From Pseudomonas azadiae (GTDB lineage Bacteria > Pseudomonadota > Gammaproteobacteria > Pseudomonadales > Pseudomonadaceae), in the NCBI RefSeq assembly GCF_019145355.1, contig NZ_JAHSTY010000001.1, positions 3,534,001 to 3,598,000 on the forward strand: a stretch of 64,000 nucleotides of DNA, read 5' to 3'. Every line of letters starts with the position of its first letter. Position 1 is the stretch's first letter. Shown here piece after piece: positions 54,222 through 63,154 of this stretch. A program made the translations under genes and the position numbers. Below the pieces are notes generated by a model. It was not told the DNA's origin, did not search any database, and saw nothing but the letters and a program-made list of their open reading frames with translations.

Positions 54222-56255
54222 TTAGAAGCTCATGTCCACTTTGGTCCAGAGGGTTCGCCCCGGCTCCTTGATCGCTTGCGGGTCACTGGCCGGATAGCCG
54301 AACCCCGCGTTGCCGGCCAGGTTCAAGTGCTCGGCATAGGCCTTGCCGAACAGGTTGTCGACACCGGTACTGACCTTGAAGTTTTTATTGATTCGATACG
54401 CCGCGTTCAGCGAGAACACGCCAAAGCCTGCGCTCTTGTCGTAGTCCTTGCCGACTACGTTGCCTCTGTTCGGGTCGATGCGGTTCTGTGCGGCAACCAC
54501 GCGCCACAGGGCACCGGCGCTCCAGTCATCCTCGCTGTAGCTGAGCCCCAGGCGCGCGTCCAGCGGCGGCATTTGCGGCAGGGCCTTGCCGTCGCTGCTG
54601 TTCTTGCCCCAGGCGTAGGCGAGGGTGGCGTCGGCTTTCCAGTGGCGTGTCAGCTTGTACGCCGCGCCCAGTTCGCCGCCCATGATGCGGGCGTCGACGT
54701 TGCGGGCCTGGGAAGTGGTGCCCATCATGCCGGCCCGGTAGTCGAACAGGATAAAGTCGCGTACCTGGCCGACGTAACCCGAGGCCCAGGCTTCAAGGTC
54801 TTCGGCCTCGTATTGCGCGCCGATGTCGAGCTGGGTGGTTTTCTCCGGCTTGACGCCGTCGAACGCGTTCACCGAGCCGAGCGCCCCGGTGTTGGGCGAA
54901 AACAGTTCCCAGTAATCCGGGAAACGTTCGGAATGGCCCAGGCCGGCATAGACCGTGGTGGGGCTGTCGGCCAGGTCGTGCTCGTAGCGCATAAAGCCCG
55001 AGGGCAGGGTATCGGCGCGAGTGTCGCCGACGGTTGCGCTGGTCTGCCGATAGTCCTTGGCCGAGGCGCGGTCCAGGCGCGCGCCGCTGATCAGGCGGTC
55101 GCGCTCGGCGGCGTACCAGGTGAGTTCGCCGAAGACGCCGTAGTTATGGAAGTCGGCGTCCTTGGTACGCGGCAGAGCCTTGTAGGTGTCGATGCCCATG
55201 CTGCTGCGGGCGCGGTGCTCGTTGGTCTGCGCATCCAGGCCGCCGATCAGCTGCACATCGGCCCAGCGCCAGGTGGCCTTGATCCGCGCGCCGAGGGTGC
55301 GGCGGTCGACGTTGGAGGCCATCGGCCCCGCCATCATGCCGGTGCCCGAGGGCGTGCGCAGGCTGTAGTTGTCCATCACATGGTCGGCGTAGTTGTAGTA
55401 GACCTGGGCCTCGACCTTGTCCAGTACCTCACCGAGGTTGGATTTTTCAAAGCGCAGCCCCAGGCTTTCGCGCAGGAACTGCGAGCCGTCCATGCCGCGC
55501 CCGGCGTAACGCGCTTCGCCGTCGCCACGGCCGGCGGTGAGTTCCAGCAGGGTGTCGGGGTCGGGGGTGAAACCCACGGCCACGTCGCCATTCCACTTGT
55601 CATAGCGCGAGGCGACGGTGTCGTTATTGCCGTCCTTGTAATCGTCTGCATGCGCCTGGTTACCGATCACTCGCACGTAGCCCAGCGGCCCGCCGGCGGC
55701 GGCATCGATGACCTTGTCGAAGCGCCCGTTGGAACCGGCCAGCACACTGGCGTTGAGCCGCGTGCCCAGCTCACCGAAGTGTTCCGGCTCGCGCTCGAAC
55801 AGGACGGTGCCGGCCGAAGCGCCAGGGCCCCAGAGCACGGTTTGCGGGCCCTTGATCACGGTGAGCTGGTCGTAGGTTTCCGGGGAGATATACGAGGTGG
55901 GCGCATCCATCCGACCGGGGCAGGCGCCGAGCATCATGCTGCCGTTGGTGAGGATATTCAGGCGCGAGCCGAACATGCCACGCAGCACCGGGTCGCCATT
56001 GGTGCCGCCATTGCGCACCAGGGCAAAGCCGGGGATGGTCTTGAGGTAGTCGCCGCCATCGCTGGCGGGCACCGGCTGGCGCGGGTCCTTGGGGTTGGTG
56101 ACCACGGTCAGCGGTGAGCTGGGGGCGATCGCGGTGATCACGGTGGGGCTCAGCTCTTGCGCGTCGGCCCTGGCCTGTGGCGCCAGGAGTGCGCCGCATA
56201 AAGCGACGAGCACAGGGGTACATCCCAAACGGGTGTCAGCAGAAAACCTGGACAT
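54222..56255 (-). CDS. oprC: TonB-dependent copper receptor, OprC/NosA type
   Basis: A 677-residue precursor starting MSRFSADTRLGC; signal peptide ends near ARA. A plug domain (about 40-170) has GGDYLKTIPGFALVRNGGTNGDPVLRGMFG and the hallmark MMLGACPGRMDAPTSYI with Cys and Met that bind copper in OprC. A 22-strand barrel follows, ending with the terminal Phe (TKVDMSF). Imports copper across the outer membrane. In a minus-strand cluster with two DUF2946 proteins, a PCu(A)C chaperone and a PepSY protein. Confidence 0.93.
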   Translation of the reverse strand: MSRFSADTRLGCTPVLVALCGALLAPQARADAQELSPTVITAIAPSSPLTVVTNPKDPRQPVPASDGGDYLKTIPGFALVRNGGTNGDPVLRGMFGSRLNILTNGSMMLGACPGRMDAPTSYISPETYDQLTVIKGPQTVLWGPGASAGTVLFEREPEHFGELGTRLNASVLAGSNGRFDKVIDAAAGGPLGYVRVIGNQAHADDYKDGNNDTVASRYDKWNGDVAVGFTPDPDTLLELTAGRGDGEARYAGRGMDGSQFLRESLGLRFEKSNLGEVLDKVEAQVYYNYADHVMDNYSLRTPSGTGMMAGPMASNVDRRTLGARIKATWRWADVQLIGGLDAQTNEHRARSSMGIDTYKALPRTKDADFHNYGVFGELTWYAAERDRLISGARLDRASAKDYRQTSATVGDTRADTLPSGFMRYEHDLADSPTTVYAGLGHSERFPDYWELFSPNTGALGSVNAFDGVKPEKTTQLDIGAQYEAEDLEAWASGYVGQVRDFILFDYRAGMMGTTSQARNVDARIMGGELGAAYKLTRHWKADATLAYAWGKNSSDGKALPQMPPLDARLGLSYSEDDWSAGALWRVVAAQNRIDPNRGNVVGKDYDKSAGFGVFSLNAAYRINKNFKVSTGVDNLFGKAYAEHLNLAGNAGFGYPASDPQAIKEPGRTLWTKVDMSF

Positions 56256-56347
56256 GACAACTTCCATCTATCAATCGTAAACAACACGGCCAGCAGCCTG
56301 CGGCTGTCTGTCTAAAGTCGGCCGGGGTGAAGTAACGGTGTCAGGGC

Positions 56348-56737
56348 TTACGAGGCGATGGGCGGCGCGCGGCTGCGGGCGCCCGGGAAGATGCTCTGCC
56401 GGGCATGGCCCAGGCGGGTGGCGGGCTTTAGGGCGTTAACCGGTGGCGGGCTGCTCAGGGTGAGCGTTGGAATACCGCCAGGCAGGGCAGGGCAGCTGTA
56501 AAGCAGATCGCAATAGCCGCACTTGGACCAGAGGGCGTGGTGTTCGTCAGGCGCTTTTTGGTGATGAGCATCGCCGTGGTCCATCGGCATGCTCATCGAC
56601 ATACCGACGTGATGGTCCATCGGCATCGCCTGGGAAATCAGCGGACCGATAAAGATCATCAGCATGGCGAACAGGCTGATCCAACTGCCGCGTCTCACGC
56701 GCGAGTGTGGAGAGAACCTGGCGCGTGGGGCGCCCAT
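56348..56737 (-). CDS. DUF2946 protein, Met/His-rich
   Basis: A 129-residue protein. An N-terminal hydrophobic segment (SWISLFAMLMIFIGPLIS) is followed by a metal-binding-like stretch MPMDHHVGMSMSMPMDHGDA and the DUF2946 core with CGYCDLLYSCP. His, Met and Cys are well placed for copper. It lies 11 bp after the PCu(A)C gene and before the copper receptor, so a periplasmic copper-handling role is inferred. Confidence 0.85.
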   Translation of the reverse strand: MGAPRARFSPHSRVRRGSWISLFAMLMIFIGPLISQAMPMDHHVGMSMSMPMDHGDAHHQKAPDEHHALWSKCGYCDLLYSCPALPGGIPTLTLSSPPPVNALKPATRLGHARQSIFPGARSRAPPIAS

Positions 56738-56748
56738 CGAGTAACCGC

Positions 56749-57231
56749 CTACTGGGCGTGCTTATGCGCGTGGGCGGCCATCGGCGGTACCTTTTGTACC
56801 GACACTTGCACCTCGACCTTGCCGGCTTTTTCAAAGGTCAGGGTCAGCGGGAATTGCTTGCCGTCGGCCAACAGGCTGCGGTCTTTGAGGCCTAGCAGCA
56901 TCACGTGGTAAGCCATCGGCGCGAAGGTCAGTTCACCCTTGGCCGGGACCGCGACACTGGGCACTTGCTGCATCTTCATCAGGTCGCCTTGCATCACGTG
57001 CTCATGCAGCTGCGCTTTTTCCGCCAGCGGCGTGTCGGCGCTGAGCAGGCGGTCCGGGGTGGCACCGGTGTTATGAATCACGAAATACGCCGCGACGGTG
57101 GGCGCGTTGGGCGGCAACTCCTGGGACCAGGGATCGCTGACCAGCAAGTCGCCGGCCTTGTAGTCTTCTGCATTGGCGGCACTGAACACCGGCAGCAGCA
57201 ACGCCGCCAGAAGCAGGGAAGATTTGAGCAT
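56749..57231 (-). CDS. Periplasmic copper chaperone PCu(A)C
   Basis: A 160-residue precursor starting MLKSSLLLAALLLPVFSAANA (signal peptide) with GGAGA upstream. The copper site H-M-x10-M-x21-H-x-M pattern is seen across LHEHVMQGDLMKMQ and AYHVMLLGL. The C-terminus adds His-rich MAAHAHKHAQ. Binds Cu(I) and passes it to oxidase assembly or to receptor partners. Confidence 0.92.
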   Translation of the reverse strand: MLKSSLLLAALLLPVFSAANAEDYKAGDLLVSDPWSQELPPNAPTVAAYFVIHNTGATPDRLLSADTPLAEKAQLHEHVMQGDLMKMQQVPSVAVPAKGELTFAPMAYHVMLLGLKDRSLLADGKQFPLTLTFEKAGKVEVQVSVQKVPPMAAHAHKHAQ

Positions 57232-57277
57232 GGCAGTTCTCCAGAACGGTTCTAAACGCAGTTCACTTGCGAAGAAA

Positions 57278-57670
57278 TCAGACCGTCGGAGAGGCGCGGG
57301 GGTTGAGGCTCGGCCATTGCTGGCGCGGGGTTGGGTTTTGCCGTCGGGTTGGCGGCAGGCTCTGCACCGCCGCGAACCGTGTGACATACAACTGCGGCAC
57401 ATGCCCCGGCAACGCCACCAGCGACGCTGAGCCGGAGCAACACCAGCAATGCTGCATGGCGGAGTGATCATCCTGCGACGCCGGAATCTCCAGCTTACCC
57501 AGGGCCATCGCCTTGAGGCTGGCGCCGTTGGAGGAACAGAAACTGCCCCACAGCAAGCGCTTGACCGGGTCATCGGCCTGCTGCATCGCACCGGCCAGCG
57601 GCATGGCAAAGGCGTTGAACAACACTGCAAGGCAGGCGATCCAGGCGATTGCGAAGCGTTGACGGGCCAT
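57278..57670 (-). CDS. DUF2946 protein, first gene of the copper cluster
   Basis: A 130-residue protein starting MARQRFAIAWIACLAVLF. One N-terminal hydrophobic segment acts as signal or anchor. The conserved LLWGSFCSSNG and HCWCCSG clusters give four Cys, suiting metal or redox duty. C-terminal part is Pro/Arg-rich and poorly conserved-looking. It stands 46 bp before the PCu(A)C gene, so the operon likely starts here. Confidence 0.83.
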   Translation of the reverse strand: MARQRFAIAWIACLAVLFNAFAMPLAGAMQQADDPVKRLLWGSFCSSNGASLKAMALGKLEIPASQDDHSAMQHCWCCSGSASLVALPGHVPQLYVTRFAAVQSLPPTRRQNPTPRQQWPSLNPRASPTV

Positions 57671-57693
57671 GGCGGACAATCCGTAGGGTTAAA

Positions 57694-57720
57694 CGATCAG
57701 GCGGGTATTTAGCCTGATCG
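57694..57720. promoter_or_regulatory. Inverted repeat ahead of the copper operon
   Basis: CGATCAGGC-N9-GCCTGATCG, a perfect 9-bp dyad 24 bp upstream of the first DUF2946 ATG. It suits an operator or 5' hairpin; no poly-U follows in the operon direction. The binding regulator is unknown. Confidence 0.6.
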
Positions 57721-57766
57721 GGGGGGATAAGTAAAAAAGGGCGGTGTGGTTTGGTGTCGCAGTGAG

Positions 57767-58054
57767 TCAGACCGCCGTGGCGTGAAGCTTGAGGCCCAGA
57801 GCTTTCATGACTTTCATGATAGTCGCGAATTCGGGATTGCCAGTGCTGGAGAGGGCTTTGTACAGACTTTCTCGTCCGAGGCCGGCGTCGCGGGCTATTT
57901 GGGTCATGCCTTGGGCGCGGGCGATATTGTTGAGCGCTGAGCGAATCAGCAATCCGTCACCGGAGTCTTCTTCGAAAGAAGCTTCGAGATACTCCGCCAT
58001 GTCCTCAGGGGTCGTCAGATGCTCGGCTATGTCGAAATCTTTAAATTGAGTCAT
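57767..58054 (-). CDS. Antitoxin, HigA-like XRE protein
   Basis: A 95-residue protein of the addiction-module antidote family (COG3636 type). The N-terminal DIAEHLTTPEDMAEYLEASFEE is typical. The XRE-like HTH spans about 45-90 (GMTQIARDAGLGRESLYKALSSTGNPEFATIMKVMKALG by span). It is encoded 3 bp after the toxin, the toxin-first order of higBA. Confidence 0.92.
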   Translation of the reverse strand: MTQFKDFDIAEHLTTPEDMAEYLEASFEEDSGDGLLIRSALNNIARAQGMTQIARDAGLGRESLYKALSSTGNPEFATIMKVMKALGLKLHATAV

Positions 58055-58057
58055 GGG

Positions 58058-58360
58058 TCACTCCTTTTTTTCAAATTCATCGGCAATTTCTTTAGCGCGC
58101 TCGATGTCGCGTTTTTGCGTTGATTTATCGCCACCTATCAACAGTAGGTAAACCACTTCACCTATACGCTTGAAGTACACCCGGTATCCAGGGCCATAGT
58201 GGATGCGCATTTCGGATACGCCATTTCCGACGTTTTCGCAGTCTCCAAAATTGCCCATTCCTGCGTTATCCAATCTTGTCAGCACGCGTCCATGGGCGGG
58301 TTTACTGCGTAGCGAATAAAGCCATTCCTGAAACTCATCAGATCTCTTGAAGTGAATCAT
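58058..58360 (-). CDS. Toxin, RelE/ParE-superfamily (HigB-like)
   Basis: A 100-residue protein starting MIHFKRSDEFQEWLYSLRS. It matches the phage-derived Gp49-like/HigB group: GRVLTRLDNAGMGNFGDCENVGNGVSEMRIHYGPGYRVYF and LLLIGGDKSTQKRDIERAKEIA by span. Such toxins usually cleave mRNA at the ribosome. Upstream in-frame codons are not needed. Confidence 0.92.
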   Translation of the reverse strand: MIHFKRSDEFQEWLYSLRSKPAHGRVLTRLDNAGMGNFGDCENVGNGVSEMRIHYGPGYRVYFKRIGEVVYLLLIGGDKSTQKRDIERAKEIADEFEKKE

Positions 58361-58600
58361 CTCGGATCGTATTCCTTGGGATACATATTGGCAAGTTGTG
58401 ACGCGCTGCAAAAGCAGCGCATCCCCATCGCGTGCGCCGGAGCAAAACCGCGAGAGGGGAGGTTAGGGCGGGGGCTTTTGGCTGAGCCAGCCAGCTTGTT
58501 CGGAAGTGTTTGTAGGGGGATTCGGCTTTCGGTGGTGAAGCCTGATAGGACTGGTTATCCGTATAAATAGAAATTTCCGACAAGTCTTTGAGGTTGTCCC
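58361..58600. other. Non-coding interval with a strong hairpin and an ORF-like segment
   Basis: GCGCTGC-AAAA-GCAGCGC at 58403-58420 is a perfect 7-bp hairpin upstream of the toxin. The minus strand from 58583 can be read as an 81-codon frame containing FRTSWLAQPKAPALTSPLAV, a reading I have met repeatedly in Pseudomonas intergenic DNA; it has no ribosome site. A TATAAA box at about 58562 may serve the plus-strand leader. Confidence 0.45.
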
Positions 58601-58723
58601 TAGGACACTCAATCTCTAGTCTCCGTACACCGCTGCAAACTCAGCGGTCGGGCGTCGCGGCTCGTATTGATTAAGTACTGCCTCCTTTCAGTTGACGCTT
58701 TTTTATCGTCTACTGTGGGCGCT

Positions 58724-58859
58724 ATGGTGGCTGTGCGCGGGATACCTTCGGGTATGCCGGCTTCCTTAATCTCCGGTCCGCGAACCTGCGCACAGCTGCC
58801 ACCCCTCATCGCATCGCGGCGATTAGTTGGCAGCTCCACTTAGATTAAGGAAATCTACA
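58724..58859 (+). ncRNA. Structured 5' leader RNA, copy B
   Basis: Outer stem GGTGGCTGTGCGC (58726-58738) with GCGCACAGCTGCC (58788-58800). Inside are ATACC-TTCG-GGTAT (58742-58755) and CCGG/CCGG hairpins. Then ATCGC-N6-GCGAT (58808-58823), then TAGATT-AAGGA-AATCTA (58841-58857), which puts the ribosome site in a loop 2 bases before the ATG. The architecture equals copy A at 34608-34740. Upstream hairpins CCGCTG/CAGCGG (58630-58647) and GACG/CGTC (about 58693-58710) may be part of the same leader. Confidence 0.75.
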
Positions 58860-59111
58860 ATGATTAAACCCACCCCCAATCCCCCCATCCGGCTATTCAC
58901 CGTAGCCGACGGATTCAGCACCGAAGACCTGCTGGTCAACCTCAGCGAAACACTCGCCTCGGCCAATGCGCTGAGTTGCGACCTGGCGTTTGATTTGGAA
59001 GGCCCGAAACGAGAGGAATTGCTCGGCGTTGCGCAGTTGATAGAGCTGGCGCAGTTGCTGGCTGATCGTGTGCAAGATGGCGTAGGACAGGCGACAGCAA
59101 CAGCTGGATGA
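58860..59111 (+). CDS. DUF3077/DUF6124-like small protein behind structured leader B
   Basis: An 83-residue protein starting MIKPTPNPPIRLFTVADG. The MxKxTPNPP opening followed by FSTEDLLVNLSETLASANAL and a helical LLGVAQLIELAQLLADRV is typical of a small Pseudomonas family annotated DUF3077/DUF6124. No signal peptide, no membrane segment. Function is unknown. The ATG is 2 bases after a hairpin holding AAGGA in its loop, so translation is likely regulated by the leader. Confidence 0.85.
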   Translation: MIKPTPNPPIRLFTVADGFSTEDLLVNLSETLASANALSCDLAFDLEGPKREELLGVAQLIELAQLLADRVQDGVGQATATAG

Positions 59112-59123
59112 CGCCGCTCTAAA

Positions 59124-59210
59124 ATGTGGGAGCGGGCTTGCTCGCGAATACGGTGTGTCAGGCGCCGGATATATAACTGATCCACCGCCTTCGCGAGCAA
59201 GCCCGCACAC
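59124..59210. repeat. REP pair (GCGGGCTTGCTCGCGAA type), slightly decayed
   Basis: TGTGGGAGCGGGCTTGCTCG on the left; the right arm ends AAGCCCGCACACA, missing the usual CTCC, so the outermost base pairs are disturbed. Between the small gene and cobK. Confidence 0.86.
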
Positions 59211-59216
59211 ATGGAG

Positions 59217-59948
59217 TCAGTGGTGTCTAGAGAGAGCGGTGATTGCCTGTAGCACCGCAGCTACGGTGGTGAATTCTCGATCTACCGCAGCCAACACCGG
59301 CCGCTTCAACACCAACACCGGCACGCCTCGCTCCCTTGCCACTTCCAGCTTCGGCTCCGTCGCCGTGCTGCCGCTGTTTTTGCTGATCAACACATCAATC
59401 TGCCGGCGCTCAAACAACGCTCGCTCGTCCTCGATCAGAAACGGCCCACGCGCGCCGATTACTTCACAGCGCTCGTTCCCGGGATAAACATCCAGCGCCC
59501 GCAACGTCCAGAATTGGTTGGCGGGGATTTCATCGAGGTGCTGCAACGGCTCGCGGCCCAAGGTGAAGAGGGGGCGCTTGAAGGGTTTCAATGCTTCAAT
59601 CAGCGAGGCCCAATCACCGACTTCACGCCAATCATCCCCCGCCTGGGGCTGCCACGCGGCGCGGCGCAACGCCCAGCACGGCACGCCGCATAGCTGCGCC
59701 GCCTGGGCCGCGTTCTGGCTGATCTGCGCCGCATACGGATGGGTCGCGTCGAGGATCAAACTGATCCGCTCATCGCGAACATACTGCGCCAATCCTTCAG
59801 CGCCACCATAACCGCCGACACGTACCTGGCAGGTGAGATCGGTAGGCACGCGGCCCACCCCCGCCAAACTGTAGACGTGCTCCGGCCCCAAGGTCCGCGC
59901 AATGGCCAGCGCTTCAGTTACGCCACCCAGCAGCAGGATTCTTTTCAT
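59217..59948 (-). CDS. cobK: Precorrin-6A reductase
   Basis: A 243-residue NADPH-dependent enzyme of cobalamin (corrin) synthesis. [20 protein letters not shown] is the nucleotide-binding start; [16 protein letters not shown] (about 90) and [16 protein letters not shown] are family hallmarks. Reduces precorrin-6A to -6B. Its ATG overlaps the cobL stop by 4 bp. Confidence 0.95.
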   Translation of the reverse strand: MKRILLLGGVTEALAIARTLGPEHVYSLAGVGRVPTDLTCQVRVGGYGGAEGLAQYVRDERISLILDATHPYAAQISQNAAQAAQLCGVPCWALRRAAWQPQAGDDWREVGDWASLIEALKPFKRPLFTLGREPLQHLDEIPANQFWTLRALDVYPGNERCEVIGARGPFLIEDERALFERRQIDVLISKNSGSTATEPKLEVARERGVPVLVLKRPVLAAVDREFTTVAAVLQAITALSRHH

Positions 59949-61150
59949 AGCGGCTTGACCACTTCCAGCAGCGTGATCGGCAGCGCCTGGCGCCAGGTAT
60001 CAAACTCCCCCAATGGCTGCGCCTGGGCCACATGGATGCGGGTCAGTTCGCCGCCATGCTGCGCGCGCCAGTTCATCAGGGTCATTTCGCTTTGCAGGGT
60101 CACGGCGTTGGCGACCAGTCGGCCGCCGGGGCGCAGGTGCTGCCAGCAGGTGTCGAGCACGCCGTCGCGAGTGACGCCGCCGCCGATGAAGACGGCGTCC
60201 GGCGCCTCCAGGCCGTGCAACGCGTCGGGGGCTTTGCCGCGAATCAGTTGCAGGCCGGGCACGCCGAGGGCGTCGCGGTTGTGTTCGATCAGGCCCTGGC
60301 GGCCTGCGTCGGCTTCAATCGCCATGGCGCGGCAGCTCGGATGCGCACGCATCCACTCGATACCGATGGAACCGCTGCCCGCGCCCACGTCCCACAGCAG
60401 CTCGCCGGGCATCGGCGCGAGGCGGGCGAGGGTCATGGCGCGCACATCGCGTTTGGTCAGTTGGCCATCGTGCTTGAACGCCGAGTCCGGCAGGCCGGCC
60501 AGGCGCGACAGAGGCTGGGTGTCGATAGACGCCAGGCAATCGATGGCCACCAGATTCAGGTCGGCGACCCGAGCGTGCTGCCAATCCGCAGCCAGACCGT
60601 CGATACGCCGCTCATGCGCGCCGCCCAGATGTTCAAACACCGTCAACCGGCTGGGCCCGAACCCAGACTCAGCCAGCAGCGAGGCAATCGACGCAGGACT
60701 GCTGCCGTCATTGCTCAACACCAGCAAGCGCACGCCGCTGGCCAGGTGCGCATTGAGCGCCGCCAACGGCCGTGCCACCACGGACAGCGTCACCGCGTCC
60801 TGCAACGGCCAGCCCAACCGCGCCGCCGCCAATGACACCGATGACGGCGCCGGCAGGATCAGCAACTCATCGGCGGCGACCTGACGCGCCAGACTGGCCC
60901 CGACGCCATAGAACATCGGGTCGCCGCTGGCCAGCACACACACCGGCGTACCGCGCCTTGCCAGCAGCGGCGCCAGTGAAAACGGACTCGGCCACAGCTC
61001 ACGCTCGCCCCGAATACACGCCGGCAACAAGTCCAACTGGCGCTGAGCACCTATAATCCGCGTGGCGCGCAACAGGGCGTGCCGGGCATTCCTGCCCAGC
61101 CCCTTGAAGCCGTCTTCACCGATGCCTACAACCGTCAGCCAGGGCGACAT
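59945..61150 (-). CDS. cobL: Precorrin-6B C5,15-methyltransferase (decarboxylating)
   Basis: A 401-residue fusion. The start [18 protein letters not shown] has AAGGA upstream. The N-terminal CbiE-like domain is about 1-200 ([19 protein letters not shown]). The C-terminal CbiT-like Rossmann methyltransferase is about 215-401 ([18 protein letters not shown], then [16 protein letters not shown]). Methylates C5 and C15 and decarboxylates the C12 acetate. cobL-cobK run leftwards, divergent from cobG with 95 bp between starts. Confidence 0.95.
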   Translation of the reverse strand: MSPWLTVVGIGEDGFKGLGRNARHALLRATRIIGAQRQLDLLPACIRGERELWPSPFSLAPLLARRGTPVCVLASGDPMFYGVGASLARQVAADELLILPAPSSVSLAAARLGWPLQDAVTLSVVARPLAALNAHLASGVRLLVLSNDGSSPASIASLLAESGFGPSRLTVFEHLGGAHERRIDGLAADWQHARVADLNLVAIDCLASIDTQPLSRLAGLPDSAFKHDGQLTKRDVRAMTLARLAPMPGELLWDVGAGSGSIGIEWMRAHPSCRAMAIEADAGRQGLIEHNRDALGVPGLQLIRGKAPDALHGLEAPDAVFIGGGVTRDGVLDTCWQHLRPGGRLVANAVTLQSEMTLMNWRAQHGGELTRIHVAQAQPLGEFDTWRQALPITLLEVVKPL

Positions 61151-61245
61151 AACCATTCCTTGAACGACATCCGACGGGCAGGCTTTTCATGCCGCCGGAC
61201 AAAGCAGGCATAATACCGCGCCTTTACCCGTCAACCGGTAGCCCT

Positions 61246-62535
61246 GTGAACCAGACGCCCGCTGTGAATACCTTGCGCCCCTCGGCTTGTCCGGGGTTGC
61301 TGCGTATTGTCCAGGCGTTGGACGGCGGGATTTGCCGGATCAAATTGGCCGGTGGCTCGATCAGCGCCGCCCAGGCCCACGTGGTGGCGGATGCGGCCCA
61401 GGCCTATGCCGGCGGGGTGATCGAGGCAACCAACCGCGCCAATCTGCAGATCCGCGGGATAGGCGCCGAAGAAGACGCATTGATCGCCCTGCTGCTGGCC
61501 GCAGGCCTGGGCCCGAGCAACGCCGCCGGTGATGACGTGCGCAACTTGATGCTCAGCCCTAGCGCCGGGATCGACGAGCAGATGCTGTTCGACACGCGCC
61601 CGCTGGCCGGACAGATCCTTGCCACGCTGGAAAATAACCCGCGCTTTCATGAGCTGTCGGCCAAGTTCGCCGTGCAACTGGACGGCGGTGAAGCCCTGGC
61701 AATGCTCGAACATCACCATGACCTGTGGCTGTCGGCATTCGTGCGCAATGGCGACACGCTGCTCGCGTTCGGCCTGGCGGGTTGCCCGGGCCTGGATGCG
61801 CCGTTGGGCGCCGTTCGATTGGAGCAGGGCCATGCGCTGGTAACTGCGGTGCTGGAAGCCTTTCTCGACGTGGCTACGCCGGAACAAACACGCATGCGCC
61901 ACCTGGTTGTGGATAAAGTGCTGAGCCGCCTGAGCCTGTCGCTGCTGTCCGCGAATGGCTTCAAACGTCCTGCCAGTGGCGCTTCGCTGCACATGGGCAC
62001 TTATCCACAGCCGCAAAAGAATCAGTTCTATGTCGCGGCCGTTGCGCCCCTGGGCCGCCTGGATTCGACGATGCTCAAGGGCGCCGCGCAGCTCGCCGAC
62101 GACTATGGCGACGGCACCTTGCGCTTCACCCCTTGGCAAGGCGTGCTGCTGCCCAATGTTGAAAAAACTGGCGTCGTGACCGAACGCCTGACGCAACTGG
62201 GCTTTCTCTGCTCCGCCGACCAGCCCCTGGCGCGCATGACCGCCTGCACCGGTTCCAGCGGCTGCGCCAAAGGCCTGGCCGACACCAAGGCCGATGCGGC
62301 GCAACTCGCCGCTCTGCATACCGACCACGACGTTCACCTGTCCGGCTGCCCGCGCTCCTGTGCCGCCGCGCACACCGCGCCGGTCACTTTGCTGGCGGTG
62401 AGCCCCGGCCACTACGACCTCTATTTTCGCGAGGCAGCCCAGCCAGGTTTCGGCCGGCTGCACGCGCGCAACCTTTCTATTGAAGCGGCGGGCGCCCTGC
62501 TGCGCGCTCGCCCACGGAGCAACACCGATGATTGA
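61246..62535 (+). CDS. cobG: Precorrin-3B synthase
   Basis: About 429 residues from the GTG at 61246 (MNQTPAVNTLRPSACPG); an ATG 57 bp earlier is less likely. Nitrite/sulfite-reductase-like fold with two halves. Iron-sulfur cysteines are in TACTGSSGCAKG (about 344-355) and LSGCPRSCAAAH (about 378-389). It is the oxygen-dependent ring-contraction enzyme, so the aerobic corrin route is used. The stop overlaps cobH by 8 bp. Confidence 0.95.
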   Translation: MNQTPAVNTLRPSACPGLLRIVQALDGGICRIKLAGGSISAAQAHVVADAAQAYAGGVIEATNRANLQIRGIGAEEDALIALLLAAGLGPSNAAGDDVRNLMLSPSAGIDEQMLFDTRPLAGQILATLENNPRFHELSAKFAVQLDGGEALAMLEHHHDLWLSAFVRNGDTLLAFGLAGCPGLDAPLGAVRLEQGHALVTAVLEAFLDVATPEQTRMRHLVVDKVLSRLSLSLLSANGFKRPASGASLHMGTYPQPQKNQFYVAAVAPLGRLDSTMLKGAAQLADDYGDGTLRFTPWQGVLLPNVEKTGVVTERLTQLGFLCSADQPLARMTACTGSSGCAKGLADTKADAAQLAALHTDHDVHLSGCPRSCAAAHTAPVTLLAVSPGHYDLYFREAAQPGFGRLHARNLSIEAAGALLRARPRSNTDD

Positions 62536-63154
62536 TTACATCCGCGACGGTCAGGAGATCTATCGCAACTCCTTCGCCATTATTCGCGCGGAAGCCAGGT
62601 TGGAGCGTATCCCGGCCGACCTGGAAAAACTCGCGGTGCGGGTGATTCACGCCTGCGGCATGGTCGATGCCATCGACGGCCTGCAATTTTCCGCAGGCGC
62701 CGGCAAGGCCGGCCGCGATGCCCTGGCCGCTGGCGCGCCGATCCTGTGCGATGCGCGGATGGTCTCCGAAGGCGTGACCCGTGCGCGCCTGCCGGCCAAT
62801 AACCCGGTGATCTGCACCTTGCGCGACGACAGCGTGCCCGAGCTGGCGCGGCAACTGGGTAACACCCGTTCCGCCGCCGCGCTGGAGCTGTGGCGCCCGC
62901 ACCTGGAAGGCAGCGTAGTGGTGATCGGCAACGCGCCGACTGCGTTGTTTTACCTGCTCGAAATGCTGGATGCCGGCGCGCCGAAACCGGCGTTGATCCT
63001 TGGCTTCCCGGTGGGGTTCGTGGGGGCCGCCGAATCCAAGGCGATGCTGGCGGCCGACAGTCGTGGCGTGCCGTTCGTGATCATGCAGGGCCGCCTGGGC
63101 GGCAGCGCGATGGCCGCCGCCGCGGTGAATGCCCTGGCCACGGAGGTCGAATGA
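62528..63154 (+). CDS. cobH: Precorrin-8X methylmutase
   Basis: A 208-residue enzyme starting [20 protein letters not shown], inside the end of cobG. The catalytic His is in [10 protein letters not shown] (about 41). Other landmarks are [31 protein letters not shown] and [13 protein letters not shown]. Moves the C11 methyl to C12, giving hydrogenobyrinate. The stop overlaps cobI (ATGA). Confidence 0.96.
   Translation: MIDYIRDGQEIYRNSFAIIRAEARLERIPADLEKLAVRVIHACGMVDAIDGLQFSAGAGKAGRDALAAGAPILCDARMVSEGVTRARLPANNPVICTLRDDSVPELARQLGNTRSAAALELWRPHLEGSVVVIGNAPTALFYLLEMLDAGAPKPALILGFPVGFVGAAESKAMLAADSRGVPFVIMQGRLGGSAMAAAAVNALATEVE

Noticed and set aside
53277..56117. A 946-codon open frame on the plus strand opposite the copper receptor and PepSY genes.
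   Set aside because: It is antisense to two genes with clear family motifs, has no ribosome site or recognisable domain, and reflects high GC at third positions.
61151..61245. A cobalamin riboswitch before cobG or cobL.
   Set aside because: The 95-bp divergent gap is too short for one and shows no B12-box-like sequence.
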